This document shows positions 7,033-7,113 of a stretch of DNA of 7,113 bases, in pieces. Position 1 is the stretch's first letter. The number at the start of each line of letters is the position of its first letter. A model generated the notes under the pieces. That model made no database searches, was not told the DNA's origin, and saw only the letters and a list, made by a program, of their open reading frames with translations. The position numbers and the translations under genes were made by a program. The DNA comes from Deltaproteobacteria bacterium (GTDB taxonomy: Bacteria; Desulfobacterota_D; UBA1144; Nemesobacterales; N074bin48): assembly GCA_004356685.1 (NCBI GenBank), contig SMWS01000012.1:1-7113 (forward strand). The letters run 5' to 3'.

Positions 7033-7078
7033 TATCCTAAACTGATTAAGCAAAAATTATTCATCAAATTTTAGGGTA
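7033..7078 (+). other. Possible stem-loop in the leader of the right-edge gene
   Basis: TATCCTAAA (7033-7041) can pair with TTTAGGGTA (7070-7078) in RNA, forming nine pairs with one G-U and a loop of 28 nt. It would sit between the predicted transcription start and the ribosome binding site. It is not followed by a T-run, so it is not a terminator. Chance is a real possibility with so long a loop. Confidence 0.22.
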
Positions 7079-7089
7079 TTAGAGGAATC

Positions 7090-7096
7090 AAGGAGG
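7090..7096 (+). promoter_or_regulatory. Strong Shine-Dalgarno sequence for the right-edge gene
   Basis: AAGGAGG lies 5 nt before an ATG at 7102 and is complementary to the 16S rRNA tail over all seven bases. It is by far the best ribosome binding site in the window and is the main evidence that a gene begins here. Confidence 0.7.
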
Positions 7097-7101
7097 CAAA
7101 C

Positions 7102-7113
7102 ATGATTAATTAT
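7102..7113 (+). CDS. Start of an unidentified divergent gene (first four codons only)
   Basis: Only ATG ATT AAT TAT (Met-Ile-Asn-Tyr) is inside the window. The call rests on the ideal AAGGAGG five bases upstream and a promoter-like sequence about 100 bp further up, both oriented rightward. Function cannot be told from four residues. Its divergent placement beside a transporter with a palindrome between them would suit a regulator, but this is speculation. Confidence 0.6.

Overview
This is a compact, AT-rich stretch of a Gram-negative (diderm) bacterial chromosome. The evidence for a diderm is a nearly complete BamA (outer-membrane protein assembly) and a LolCE-type plus LolD pair (lipoprotein export to the outer membrane). 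The order lysS - lolC/E - lolD - bamA is, from memory, the arrangement seen in Geobacter-like Desulfobacterota and some relatives. The low GC content and lysine/isoleucine-rich proteins fit a low-GC member of that broad group (Deferribacterota, Dadabacteria or a similar lineage). I cannot place it more precisely from the sequence alone.

Layout: all complete genes are on the minus strand, so the window reads right to left. 7102-7113 (+) holds the first four codons of a divergent gene behind a very strong ribosome binding site. 6951-7101 is a divergent intergenic region with predicted overlapping promoters, a perfect 15-bp palindrome and a possible leader hairpin. 5763-6950 (-) encodes a 12-helix major facilitator transporter. 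5630-5762 is a short spacer with a good sigma-70-like promoter pointing into lysS. 4166-5629 (-) is lysS, 2871-4169 (-) the LolC/E-family permease, 2184-2855 (-) lolD, and 1-2194 (-) bamA, which runs off the left edge with only its last barrel strand or so missing.

The four genes lysS, lolC/E, lolD and bamA are almost certainly one transcriptional unit: lysS and lolC overlap by 4 bp (ATGA), lolC and lolD are 15 bp apart, and lolD and bamA overlap by 11 bp. Functionally, LolD and the LolC/E protein form the inner-membrane ABC machine that lifts mature lipoproteins off the inner membrane, and BamA inserts beta-barrel proteins into the outer membrane. This is an envelope-biogenesis operon led by a housekeeping tRNA synthetase. 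Only one LolC/E-type subunit is encoded here, which suggests a homodimeric (LolF-like) exporter.

I found no RNA genes, mobile elements or CRISPR, and no convincing undescribed system. The most noteworthy details are a lysine-rich insert in the LolC/E periplasmic domain that carries an A10 tract, and the palindrome in front of the transporter gene.
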